From positions 558,001 through 622,000 of the forward strand of contig JAVJOO010000005.1 in assembly GCA_040216735.1 (NCBI GenBank): 64,000 bases of DNA, in the 5' to 3' direction. This DNA is from Alphaproteobacteria bacterium (GTDB taxonomy: Bacteria > Pseudomonadota > Alphaproteobacteria > SHVP01). A program made the position numbers and the translations under genes. The notes below the pieces were generated by a model. It did no database searches and was not told where the DNA came from. It worked only from the letters and a program-made list of their open reading frames with translations. Shown one piece after another: positions 16,055-24,428 of this stretch (its first letter is position 1; every line of letters starts with the position of its first letter).

Positions 16055-16933
16055 CTACCTCGACTTGCGGTTGGTGAAGAGAGAAACGGCGGCTGGCGTT
16101 GCAAGGTCCGGGCCTGTCCGGCGGTCTCGCCCGCTGACTCGATCGAAGGTCGCGGCGAGCGCCTGCGCGTCGAGGGCAACCAAACGGGCCATCAACCCCG
16201 TCAGACGCACTTCTTGGTCCAACAGCGAGAGCCGTGATTCGGTATCTGCCAGCAACCCGCGCACGGCATCGGCATCGGCATCGCCACCGCCCGCGTCGTC
16301 CTCGGGTGCCGCGAGAGGGTGGTCGGCAATCGCTGCGGCAAGTGCACCTATTGCGTCTTCGTTGGCGGCATAGTTTTGGGCGTAGCGGCCATACGATGCC
16401 TCCGGGTCGGATGGCGCCGCGTCCTCGACACCGGCAAACCTGCGCCGTGCACCATGTTGTATCTCGACAAGGTTTTGAACGACGACCGGAGCGTTGCGTC
16501 CGCCTTGCTGCCGCTCGACAAGCAGACCTTCCAGGAGATCGCGGCGCGCTTCCAGCGCCCGTCGATACAAAGCATGGTGCCGCAGCCGGTAGTCGACGAA
16601 GGCCTTTTTCTCGACCACAAGCGCGCGCCTCAGGTTGTCCGCCACATCGCCGTCGGCCAACGGAAGCGCTTCTTGGAGTTCGAGAATTGCCGAGTGGCTG
16701 TCGTTGAGGGCGTTTTCCACGCTGGCGATGGCACTGGCCAACGCCGACTCGCCAAAATCGTCTTCGATCGCTTGGTCGAGATAGCGCACGGGGAGCTGAA
16801 CCAATCGCTCGCTCACCGCCGGGCGCCAGTCTTGCGCCTCCCCATCGCGGCTCTGCGCCCCGGCCCACGGGACGCCAACCGCTGCAACGGCGAAAAAGCC
16901 GCAAACCACTGCCACGAAGCCCGCGCGGCCCAT
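16055..16933 (-). CDS. Exported helical protein, function unknown
   Basis: 292 residues from the ATG at 16933, which forms a TGATG overlap with the preceding lipoprotein gene (an upstream ATG at 16948 is less likely). Signal peptide about residues 1-26 (ending AGA-Q). The mature protein is strongly helical with long amphipathic stretches (about 50-150 and 200-270) suggestive of coiled coil. No catalytic motif or known domain seen. Periplasmic by prediction. Confidence 0.6.
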   Translation of the reverse strand: MGRAGFVAVVCGFFAVAAVGVPWAGAQSRDGEAQDWRPAVSERLVQLPVRYLDQAIEDDFGESALASAIASVENALNDSHSAILELQEALPLADGDVADNLRRALVVEKKAFVDYRLRHHALYRRALEARRDLLEGLLVERQQGGRNAPVVVQNLVEIQHGARRRFAGVEDAAPSDPEASYGRYAQNYAANEDAIGALAAAIADHPLAAPEDDAGGGDADADAVRGLLADTESRLSLLDQEVRLTGLMARLVALDAQALAATFDRVSGRDRRTGPDLATPAAVSLFTNRKSR

Positions 16934-17499
16934 CAGTTCCGCGCCCAATAGCGCACCCGGCGCAATTCATCGCGCAGCGGCTCACCGATGTTGGGGACAG
17001 TCAGATCGACAGTGTCCGTAGCGGAATCGCCCCGGAGTAGTAGGTCGACCGTGTCGATGAACGACGATCCGTCACCAAAATAGAGGTCACGCCCGGCGAA
17101 GGCTTCTCGGTATCGGTCCAGGCCGGTGCGCGCGGCGGCAAGATCGCCGCCCTTGATGTAATTCTGAATAGCTAGGGCGTATACCCGCATGCGCGTTTCG
17201 ACCGGCACCAACGACAGGGCTGCGGCGTCCAACGCGCCGTCGCAGGTGTCGGCAACCCGCGCACTTGCGAGGTACCGCGCGGTAGACGCGCCTTGCCGGG
17301 CCAGGGAATCGAGCGTTACGGCTTCGTCTTGGCATTCGTCGTAGTCGCGCAGGGTTTGTGCCTGGAGGGCGCGCGTTTCACGAAACCCGATTCCGACGTC
17401 GGGCCCGCTTACGGCATTGCTCATCGAACACCCCGCCGCACCGAATCCGGCGAGGATGACCGTCACAGCGATACGGCAGTTCGAGCGTCGTGACACCAT
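16933..17499 (-). CDS. Lipoprotein, function unknown
   Basis: 188 residues from the ATG at 17499 with a classical lipoprotein signal (VTVILAGFGAAGC; Cys at about residue 24). An ATG at 17520 would extend the n-region. The body contains two helix-pair-like segments (about 80-150) that could be a degenerate TPR. No family recognised. Predicted to sit on the inner or outer membrane facing the periplasm. Confidence 0.65.
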   Translation of the reverse strand: MVSRRSNCRIAVTVILAGFGAAGCSMSNAVSGPDVGIGFRETRALQAQTLRDYDECQDEAVTLDSLARQGASTARYLASARVADTCDGALDAAALSLVPVETRMRVYALAIQNYIKGGDLAAARTGLDRYREAFAGRDLYFGDGSSFIDTVDLLLRGDSATDTVDLTVPNIGEPLRDELRRVRYWARN

Positions 17500-17556
17500 G
17501 TCCGCTTCCTCCATTAGCACTGCAACAGAGGCTATGGCGGGGCTAGAGCGCTTTTT

Positions 17557-18741
17557 TCAACGCCCTTCGATCCGGCGGCGTTGAATCTGCACCGCTGGCT
17601 CTACGGTTGCGCCGGAAAAGGCACGGTCCAACGCGGCCGGTGCGATCGGCGTGTCCGCGGACAGGACGACCATGTCGTAATCGATTGCGCGCGCCTGACG
17701 AACCGGCAAATCGATCCGCCACGCGGCCGCCCCCGCAAAGCGCGTCGCGCCGCCAAGCTCGGGCGGTCGGGGATATTGCCGGTCGGATCCGCCCTGTCGC
17801 CCGCGAAGACCCGCCAACACGAAAAGCGATGTGGCGGTGCGGACGTTGACGGAGAACCCGCACAGGTCCGAACCCAGTGTCATGGATACGGTCCCGTCGG
17901 GGCCGGCGCTCAATGCTGCCCGACGGGATTCCACACGGTCAAAAAGTACCGCTTGGCAGGTGCTGCCGGCTGGCGCAAAGAGCCCCACGACGGTCACCTC
18001 GATCGGCTGCGCGGGCGGTGGTGCAACCGGCGGCGCGGACGCAGCGTCGTCCTGGACCGGCCGCAACACCAGCAGCGCTACGAGGACGCCTGCGGCGACC
18101 AATCCGGCACCGACAGCCGCCCAAAACCATCGTCTGCGGATCGCGGAACGGTTGTTCTGGGCAGGCACTCGCCCCGGCGACGCGGATCCAATGCCTAGGT
18201 GACGCAAGACATCGTCGACCGCTCGCGCGGTCGCGACATCGACGACGGCAGCATCGAGCGCGGGAATCGCCGCAGCATTCTCGACCGGCACGATGAACAC
18301 CGGTTTTGTGCCGTGCACCGCGCATTCCGCGAGGAGCGCACCGGAAGCGTCGATTTTGGAGGCGACCCCGGCGACCGCGCCGATATTAAGGTCGCCGTCG
18401 ACTGTACCGGTGAACCAATAGACCGCGTCGAACGGATCTTCCGGGCCTGCCAACTGGCCCCGGGCCCATAGGGCGTGGGCAACAAAGACGCCGAGCTGCC
18501 AACTATCGCCGTCGCCGATTTCGCCGGATACATCCAGACGAAAAGCGCCATCGCCGAACGGTCCGAATTCGCGATCGATGACCCCCGAAGGCGCGCGGAC
18601 AAAGGCATCGTACCCGGCGCTCACCGGAAGCACCCGCGTCGTTCGCTTGAGGCACATGGCCGAACGCGGCGCGGATTCGCGGGCGATGCGCTCGACCAAC
18701 ACCGGTCCTTGGGTGGTCGCAAGGTAGACCCGTGCTTTCAT
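17557..18741 (-). CDS. Lon-protease-like (S16) domain protein with TM and periplasmic domain
   Basis: 394 residues. Residues about 70-160 look like the S16 proteolytic domain of Lon without any AAA+ module. GDSW places Ser80 where Lon has its catalytic Ser. TGTVDGDLNIGAVAGVASK aligns with the TG-(x)n-G-I-GG--K block and puts Lys129 at the catalytic Lys. The stretch KPVFIVPVENA matches the IP-EN strand after it. A TM helix (205-227) preceded by RRR places this domain in the cytoplasm and the C-terminal 165 residues in the periplasm. It starts right after the stop of the upstream gene. Activity is unproven; it may cleave without ATP, or be a binding fold. Family assignment by motif comparison only. 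Confidence 0.6.
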   Translation of the reverse strand: MKARVYLATTQGPVLVERIARESAPRSAMCLKRTTRVLPVSAGYDAFVRAPSGVIDREFGPFGDGAFRLDVSGEIGDGDSWQLGVFVAHALWARGQLAGPEDPFDAVYWFTGTVDGDLNIGAVAGVASKIDASGALLAECAVHGTKPVFIVPVENAAAIPALDAAVVDVATARAVDDVLRHLGIGSASPGRVPAQNNRSAIRRRWFWAAVGAGLVAAGVLVALLVLRPVQDDAASAPPVAPPPAQPIEVTVVGLFAPAGSTCQAVLFDRVESRRAALSAGPDGTVSMTLGSDLCGFSVNVRTATSLFVLAGLRGRQGGSDRQYPRPPELGGATRFAGAAAWRIDLPVRQARAIDYDMVVLSADTPIAPAALDRAFSGATVEPAVQIQRRRIEGR

Positions 18742-19278
18742 TCAGCGCAGGAAGACTTCGGCGTCCAGATCGCGCAATCCGCGCAGCAGGTCGGACTCGG
18801 AATCGACGAGGAGTTGTACGACGCCGCCGATGGCGTCCGGCAACCGGTGGCGAAGTGGCGCCCGATCGGCCCGGCAGACAAAGACGGTACGCGGCGCCGT
18901 CTGCGCCGTATCGTCGAATTCGAAGATGATATAGGTCTGCGTCGATTCTGCTTGGGACGGTTGGAGGCGGATTCGGTACCCCCGCCCTTCCCGCGTCGTG
19001 ACCTCACGCGAACTCGCGGCGGCGAGCTTCGGCAACGCGTAGAGCGCCGTCCGTTCGAGTAGCGTTTGAAAGCGCACGCGCAACGCCGGGTTTTCCGCCA
19101 ATTGAACCTCGAGCGCCGCGTCGTCGTGCTGCGGGTCGGTCGCCAACCGGTAAAGTTGCGCCATCGTGACGGTCGGCGACTCCGGCCGCACCGCGAGAAC
19201 AGCGCGCATGTCCGTCAACGCGTCGAATACGAGGCGCGCATCGTCGTCACGAGATGGTAAGCGCAGAGAAATCGTCAT
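18742..19278 (-). CDS. Cytoplasmic protein of unknown function
   Basis: 178 residues, no signal peptide or TM. The sequence alternates helical and beta stretches (for example TQTYIIFEFDD, RTVFVCRADRAPL). No domain recognised. The stop is immediately followed by the ATG of the Lon-like gene, and its own start lies two bases after the preceding stop. Close coupling suggests it works with the cytoplasmic Lon-like domain or the next protein, for instance as a regulator. This is inference. Confidence 0.55.
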   Translation of the reverse strand: MTISLRLPSRDDDARLVFDALTDMRAVLAVRPESPTVTMAQLYRLATDPQHDDAALEVQLAENPALRVRFQTLLERTALYALPKLAAASSREVTTREGRGYRIRLQPSQAESTQTYIIFEFDDTAQTAPRTVFVCRADRAPLRHRLPDAIGGVVQLLVDSESDLLRGLRDLDAEVFLR

Positions 19279-19280
19279 AG

Positions 19281-20768
19281 CTATGTTCCATAGAGTGCTG
19301 CGAATTGCGCCGCAAACGCGGGGCGATCCGCGGTGAATTGGGCGTCGAGGTCGACGCCGTCGAAGCGCACCAAGAAACGGTCGACATGATCTTTGGCGTC
19401 GGAAAGTGCCGGTGCGGCGAATTGGTAGGCGGCGACGACATCGGGATCCTTCAGATCTTCTTCGCGGAATCCGGCCCGTGACAATTGACGAAACGCGAGT
19501 GAAGCGCGGTCGACCACAACGCTGTCCTCGACGCCGGCCGCTTCGGAGGGCGAGTCGCGGAACCGACGCAACACGTGGAGGACGGCGAGCATGATCCGCT
19601 CCTGTTGCGCGAGGCCGCGCTGGTAACCGGCGACCCGCGCTTCGTAGGTCTCAGTCTCGCGACAAGTACACAGGGCGGGAACCTCGTCGGCGGCGGCACG
19701 GCGTAGCGCTTGGGTGATCTGACCCTGCGTCGCACCGAACGTGTCGGCCCGCAGCACCGACACCGGCAGGTCGAACGCCGCTGGCCCGTAATCCATCAAG
19801 TCGCGTAGAAACTCGCCCTCCTTTTTATTGAAGAATTTGACCCGGTCGGCCGGTGCCTCCGCCAAGACCGCGAGCGGAGAGCGCCAGGGGTCCACCGTAT
19901 CCAGCGTGGCTTCCAACGCATCGGGATCGACCTCGCCCAACTCGCGATCGCTGCCTAAGCGCAGGGCGCGCGACATGGCACCCTTGGTTTCGACGCCTCG
20001 GATCGACTCGACGAAAGAAACAAACGCCGCCAAGACGGTGCGGTAGGCCCGAAAGTCGCTGGCACCGTCGGGATCGTTCGATACCGCTTGCCAAAACTCC
20101 AAGACCGTTTTGTCGTCGATCGACACGGTGCCGTCATTACTTGTGGCCGACACATGATCGACAATACGGCGGTATTTGTCTTGGTTCTGGGCGCTCGGCA
20201 ACTGGTCCGCCAGGACGCGGTAGAGACGTCGCGCCAACGCGTTCGACGCGTCCTTGATCGCGCGCTGGCCATGCGCGTCTGTCAGCATCGCGGTGAATAT
20301 CCCGTCTATTTCCCTGTAGTCGTCGACCCCGATCAAGAATTCGGCGACGGCAATGAGATAGGGCATCCGCGCATAGGGCACGCTAAAACCGCCGTCGCGG
20401 TAGGCGATGTCGACACCGTCCGCGGTCAGTTCAAAACCGGGCCGGCGCCACCCATGGGCGTCGATGGCCCGCCGCAAATGGCCCCGCGCAGCGGACGACG
20501 CGACGCGGTCCAAGCCGAAGAGAAGGGATTCATAGCGTTCCCGTCCGTGCCCAGCGGCGTCGGCAAGGTTAACGAAATGACAAAGCTGCAGCAGCGAGGA
20601 CGCGTAGCTGCGGCAGGCGATGGCGCGCGCAAGACGGCGCGGCACCGTCGGCGCATAGCGCAAATCGCCGTCCGCCGTGGTCGCTTCGGCAAGCGCAGCA
20701 AAGGCCGCTGCAAGGGTGTCGCCGATACCGCCTTCGATCAACCGGCGTGTTGCTTCCTGTCCGTCCAT
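19281..20768 (-). CDS. Large cytoplasmic helical protein, function unknown
   Basis: About 495 residues from the ATG at 20768. A TTG at 20783 overlaps the upstream stop but sits directly on the GGAGG ribosome-binding sequence, so the ATG is preferred. No signal peptide or TM; nearly all-helical, Ala/Arg/Asp-rich. Two cysteines lie close together (ALCTCRETE) near residue 390. No known domain recognised. With the 178-residue protein it forms the cytoplasmic face of an otherwise membrane and periplasmic operon, so it may sense a cytoplasmic state or organise the complex. Confidence 0.6.
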   Translation of the reverse strand: MDGQEATRRLIEGGIGDTLAAAFAALAEATTADGDLRYAPTVPRRLARAIACRSYASSLLQLCHFVNLADAAGHGRERYESLLFGLDRVASSAARGHLRRAIDAHGWRRPGFELTADGVDIAYRDGGFSVPYARMPYLIAVAEFLIGVDDYREIDGIFTAMLTDAHGQRAIKDASNALARRLYRVLADQLPSAQNQDKYRRIVDHVSATSNDGTVSIDDKTVLEFWQAVSNDPDGASDFRAYRTVLAAFVSFVESIRGVETKGAMSRALRLGSDRELGEVDPDALEATLDTVDPWRSPLAVLAEAPADRVKFFNKKEGEFLRDLMDYGPAAFDLPVSVLRADTFGATQGQITQALRRAAADEVPALCTCRETETYEARVAGYQRGLAQQERIMLAVLHVLRRFRDSPSEAAGVEDSVVVDRASLAFRQLSRAGFREEDLKDPDVVAAYQFAAPALSDAKDHVDRFLVRFDGVDLDAQFTADRPAFAAQFAALYGT

Positions 20769-20779
20769 GGATCGTCCGG

Positions 20780-21472
20780 TCAACCTCCAGTCCAGCGAAA
20801 CACCGGCGTAAAGTCGTCGAGCGTGTGCCGGACCCTTAGTCTACGCATGTGGATCGACGAGCCCAACGACCATTCTCCGGCGGCAAAGAGCGGTTCGGGA
20901 AGCGACCCAGGCGCAACCGCCACCGCTAGGGCGCGCACCGAGGTACGGGCCGGATACCAGCCAGGCTTGGCTTGCGGGTCGCCCCACAGCGCCGTCTGGA
21001 GCCGGTATCGCCGCTCCCATTTCAGCACCGCGCGGACGTAGTCGCGCGTGACCGGTAGCGGCACCGCATGGGGCGGCGTACCAAGCACGCTCCCGCCGTT
21101 GTAGTGCGAAAGGGCAAGGTCCCAGGCGCCGTAGCGGTCGTAGAGCTGCTCAAGAAACGCCACCCCAAGCTGGACGTTGAGCCGGGCGTCCCATAATTCG
21201 TCTGGCTCGACACCGAACTCGCCACGCGCGGTTGCCGGCATGATTTGCATCACGCCCCGCGCGCCAGCCGAACTCTCGGCGTCGGGGGCGAAATTCGACT
21301 CGATCCGCGCAACCGCGAGCGCAAGGCTGGGCGGCACGCGACTGTTCAACGCCTCCTCGACGATCAGTCGTTGGAGCACCGTGGGTTCGGTCGCCGCCTC
21401 GGCGTCTGCCGGTAGTCCCAGCGCCACCACCAGGGCGACAAGCGCGGCAGCCCAGCCAATTGTACGGGTCAT
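20780..21472 (-). CDS. Lytic transglycosylase (SLT family)
   Basis: 230 residues from the ATG at 21472, which overlaps the upstream stop (ATGA). Signal peptide to about residue 26 (AEA-A). The SLT fold is marked by the catalytic Glu in ARIESNF (E58), then GARGVMQIMPATA, NVQLGVAFLEQL and LSHYNGG, all standard for the Slt/MltE group. It cleaves the glycan strands of peptidoglycan in the periplasm. The C-terminal extension of about 60 residues is not part of the core. In this operon it would open the cell wall for assembly of the envelope complex, as specialised transglycosylases do for secretion and flagellar systems. Confidence 0.85.
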   Translation of the reverse strand: MTRTIGWAAALVALVVALGLPADAEAATEPTVLQRLIVEEALNSRVPPSLALAVARIESNFAPDAESSAGARGVMQIMPATARGEFGVEPDELWDARLNVQLGVAFLEQLYDRYGAWDLALSHYNGGSVLGTPPHAVPLPVTRDYVRAVLKWERRYRLQTALWGDPQAKPGWYPARTSVRALAVAVAPGSLPEPLFAAGEWSLGSSIHMRRLRVRHTLDDFTPVFRWTGG

Positions 21473-21873
21473 TGCAAATCCTTTCGAGCGGCCAGGGCGT
21501 CGATCCATTCTTGGGTCTGGGCCGCGATCACCACATCGCGCCCCGCGAGTTGCTGGGTGAGCGCCACCATGGCGGCGAGCGGGGTCGCCGGATCAACCGC
21601 TACCGCTAGAGGCTGAGCGCCTAGAGGATCGACCGGGTCGAGCGTGTGGGGATCGAGGAATTGTCCGCGATGCCAAATGAGGACATCGCGGTCGTTGGCG
21701 GCGCCGACAGGTCCGACGCGGCTTTCCACCACGGCGACACCACCCGAGCCAACCCCGGGGGTCGCAATCCCCGTGCCCATCGAAACCAACGCCAATACCA
21801 ACAGGGTAAAGAAGGCCATGGCCAGTGCTAGCGCGATTTCAGTCATCGCGTGATTGGCAAATTCATCGCGCAT
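21469..21873 (-). CDS. Small single-TM protein, possible ExbD/MotB-type partner
   Basis: 134 residues. A short N-terminal cytoplasmic part carries a Glu at the membrane edge (HAMTEIALALAMAFF, E12), followed by one TM helix (about 11-35) and a periplasmic domain of about 95 residues ending QEWIDALAARKDLQ. This layout matches the stator or channel partners ExbD, TolR and MotB, where an acidic residue in the TM carries protons. Here it is Glu rather than the usual Asp. I see no further family signature, so this rests on topology and on the MotA/ExbB-like gene in the same operon. It is coupled to the lytic transglycosylase gene. Confidence 0.5.
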   Translation of the reverse strand: MRDEFANHAMTEIALALAMAFFTLLVLALVSMGTGIATPGVGSGGVAVVESRVGPVGAANDRDVLIWHRGQFLDPHTLDPVDPLGAQPLAVAVDPATPLAAMVALTQQLAGRDVVIAAQTQEWIDALAARKDLQ

Positions 21874-21933
21874 CGAGAGCCGCCGCTGTCATGGCGTTCC
21901 CTATGCAAAGGTTAGGCGCGGATTGACAGCCGC

Positions 21934-23379
21934 CTAGCGCGCTTCGGTCACCGTGATCGGTAGCGAAGCCTCGGTCGTGCCGGAGTCGGGCAGCGCGCGG
22001 AAGACCGACGAGAGGCGGAAGCGGAAACCGGGGGGGAGCGGACGCAAGGCATTCTCGCGCACCGGGGCCGGCAGATCGGCAGTCACGTCGCGCTGGGTCG
22101 CATAGCACTTCAGTAGTTCGATCCCCGCCGGCGGCAAGACGTCGAGCGAAAACGGAAACGCCGCCCCGGGCATCTCGTGAACTTCACCGCCCGCGAGCCG
22201 CGCATCGGTATGCCGACTGTTGGGAAAGATCTTCACCAACGTATCGTCGGCCTGAAGGTAGAAGCAATAAACGTAAGCGTCGACGTCGGTGCGCAACAGG
22301 AACGAGAACCGTTCGCCGATAGCGTAGCTCGGAGTCCGTCCGCGGTCGCTGTCGAGTTGTAAGCGAATCGGGCCAACCTGGTTTTCGGCGAGCAGCCCAA
22401 ATTCTCCTGGCGGCCGCAACCGACCGGGGGGCAGATCGTCGCGGCGCACGGCGCTTCGGAAGGAGACCAAGTGGCCGCCAGCACCCTCTAGGCGCACCCG
22501 CACCTCCACGGTATCGCCCTGCTCCCAATAACTGCCCGACAACACGTAGGCCCCGCGCTCGGCACCCCCGTCGTCGCGCAGTCCCTGCCGGGCGACACGG
22601 AGGCGTCGGTCCGACAACGCCGATGCAAATACCTCCTCCAAATCGCGCACGATATGCCCTTCGATGGCGTCGCCGATCGGCGTCCGCAAGCCGGTATCCT
22701 GGTATGAAAGTCCGGCAAGCCGCAGCAATCGAAGGTCCGGCGCGCGCTCTCGGATTTGCCGGGCGGCCGCCCGCGCGACCTGATCCAACAGGTCACCCTG
22801 GGCGCTCACTGTGGCGCCGCCACGAACGGTACGCCAATCGGTGGCGGCAACCGTTTCGGGGCGGCCGCTTGTGCGAGTCGCTTGGTAGCGCAGTCGAAGA
22901 TCATTCTGGTCGCGTTGCATCCGGCCGACAATCAGAACGTCTACCCGCGCGCTTTCGATCAGGGCGGGCACCGGATTATCAAGCTGCAATGCGCCGGTTT
23001 CCTCGAGGTCGCGGATGACCTCGCGCAAGTCCTCGCGGGCGATGACCACCACAGCACCATGACCGCGCTGCACCAGAGCGGCGACGAGGCGATCATTGAA
23101 ATCGGCCGCGCGATCGGCGGGCACAGGAATACGCTCGCTATCGAAGGGAAATACCGCCACGCGCAGGGGCGCGTCTTTGAATTCGATTTCGGCCCGACGC
23201 AGTCCGATCAGCAATTCTTCGGCAAGGCACGCCACGATGGCCTCGGCAGAATCAGGTTCGTTGCGGCACAGCGGTGGTGGCGACACGTCACGCTGCGCCA
23301 GCACCGGGGACCCACCTCCTAGGGCAACTAGGGCAACGAAGACCGCCAGCGGTCGGGCGAGGTTATTCAGTAATGGCAC
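21934..23379 (-). CDS. Exported protein with FlgO/CsgG-like and DUF4384 domains
   Basis: 481 residues, GTG start overlapping the OmpA gene stop by 17 bases. Signal peptide to about residue 28 (VLA-Q). An N-terminal region (about 70-170: LRVAVFPFDSERIP, then DVLIVGRMQR) resembles the nucleotide-free FlgO/CsgG/TolB-N type fold. A C-terminal region (about 355-440: FSFLLRTDVDAYVYCFY, LVKIFPN) matches DUF4384, often found with bacterial caspases and kinases. Role unknown; probably a periplasmic or outer-membrane-associated structural or sensory subunit. Confidence is higher for DUF4384 than for the N-terminal domain. Confidence 0.7.
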   Translation of the reverse strand: MPLLNNLARPLAVFVALVALGGGSPVLAQRDVSPPPLCRNEPDSAEAIVACLAEELLIGLRRAEIEFKDAPLRVAVFPFDSERIPVPADRAADFNDRLVAALVQRGHGAVVVIAREDLREVIRDLEETGALQLDNPVPALIESARVDVLIVGRMQRDQNDLRLRYQATRTSGRPETVAATDWRTVRGGATVSAQGDLLDQVARAAARQIRERAPDLRLLRLAGLSYQDTGLRTPIGDAIEGHIVRDLEEVFASALSDRRLRVARQGLRDDGGAERGAYVLSGSYWEQGDTVEVRVRLEGAGGHLVSFRSAVRRDDLPPGRLRPPGEFGLLAENQVGPIRLQLDSDRGRTPSYAIGERFSFLLRTDVDAYVYCFYLQADDTLVKIFPNSRHTDARLAGGEVHEMPGAAFPFSLDVLPPAGIELLKCYATQRDVTADLPAPVRENALRPLPPGFRFRLSSVFRALPDSGTTEASLPITVTEAR

Positions 23380-23944
23380 GGCGGGTGGATTTTGGCACGG
23401 GGCGATGGGGGAACGCGATTACCTCGACCCGCCGATTGTCGGCGGCGTTGGGGTCGAGCGGGCGTTTTAGCCGCGATTCCCCGTAGCCCTCCGCGGCAAC
23501 CCTGTCCGCGGCGAGACCGTGTATTTCGATGAGGTAGCGGCGAACGGCTTGGGCGCGCGCCTGGGAAAGGCGCAAATTGAGACCTTCGGCGCCTCGCGCA
23601 TCGGTATGACCGGCCAGAACGAACCGCGCCTCGGCCAATTCTGGTCTGCTTAGCGCCGCAGCAAGCTCGTCCAACTGGTCTTTAGCCCGCAGTGTCAGAA
23701 CCGCTGAACCGAGGCTGAACGCGACATCGAGGTCGATGCGGGCGCTCCGCTGGGCATGTTCGGGGAGGAAACGGACGGGGGCCAACGCCTTCACAATGTC
23801 ACTACGATCGACGACGAGCTCGGTCGCTTCGCCGCGGGACGCTGGGGAAAGGGGCGCGATCAGCGCGAGGAACAGCAGCACCGACCACCGGCACATATGG
23901 AGGGCGCGTCGTCTCTGCCACAGGTTAAGAGGTGCGTCGTCCAT
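23363..23944 (-). CDS. OmpA-family peptidoglycan-binding protein
   Basis: 193 residues from the ATG at 23944. The ATG at 23896 would give a shorter n-region and avoid overlap with the upstream stop. A hydrophobic signal (SVLLFLALIAPLSP) is followed by an OmpA C-terminal domain (about 65-185): AFSLGSAVL, then VLAGHTDARGAEGLN, then NRRVEVI, with the conserved Asp and Arg that bind diaminopimelate. There is no lipobox. It anchors the system to the cell wall, as Pal does for Tol and MotB does for flagellar stators. Confidence 0.82.
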   Translation of the reverse strand: MDDAPLNLWQRRRALHMCRWSVLLFLALIAPLSPASRGEATELVVDRSDIVKALAPVRFLPEHAQRSARIDLDVAFSLGSAVLTLRAKDQLDELAAALSRPELAEARFVLAGHTDARGAEGLNLRLSQARAQAVRRYLIEIHGLAADRVAAEGYGESRLKRPLDPNAADNRRVEVIAFPHRPVPKSTRRAITE

Positions 23945-24413
23945 CCCCAATTCCCGCAAGGTCACCGCCGGTGCGTCGCCACACCACGTCGTCGAGCCGC
24001 CAGTCGCCGTCGCCGCGCTTGCACAGCCGAATACTGCCGCGCACCGCACCCAAATCTAGGCGATGCTCATGTTGAACCAAGGCGCAGGTCCGTACGTCGC
24101 CGATCAACGCACCGAAACGCGAGAGTCGCAACGTCCCCTCGTTGCGGCCATCCGATCCGCTCCACACGATCCTAGTTCCTTCGCGGCCCTGCCCGATCAG
24201 CGCGGCAAGGGCTCCGTTAATCTCCGCGCGTGACGCGTCGGCCAAGAGGCCACCCGACCGCTCAGCGACCAGCGCTGCCAGATCGAAGATCTCGGGTAAG
24301 GGTGCAGCGACCACTGTTGTGGGCGGCGCAGATGGCGGGGCGATCGTCGTCTCCACAGCGACCGCACATCCGGTAACCGCCAGGACAAAGACCAAGATCG
24401 CTGCCGCGCGCAT
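23925..24413 (-). CDS. Lipoprotein, surface-antigen-like (weak match)
   Basis: 162 residues with a lipoprotein signal (VFVLAVTGCAV; Cys at about residue 16), a Thr/Pro-rich linker and a C-terminal domain. The Cys-containing block (CALVQHEHRLDLGAVRGSIR, then CKRGDGDWRL) recalls the RT0821/17-kDa surface-antigen domain (C-x-Y-x-Q-x-I-x-G ... G-x-A-C-x-x-D-G-x-W). The match is weak. Starts 15 bases after the preceding gene. Confidence 0.6.
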   Translation of the reverse strand: MRAAAILVFVLAVTGCAVAVETTIAPPSAPPTTVVAAPLPEIFDLAALVAERSGGLLADASRAEINGALAALIGQGREGTRIVWSGSDGRNEGTLRLSRFGALIGDVRTCALVQHEHRLDLGAVRGSIRLCKRGDGDWRLDDVVWRRTGGDLAGIGDGRRTS

Positions 24414-24428
24414 CGCGACGCTCCGGTG

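Noticed and set aside
15151-24049. Zorya defence system
   Set aside because: A MotA-like channel and an OmpA protein are present, but there is no ZorC/ZorD helicase or ZorE nuclease and the OmpA part is not fused to the TM partner.
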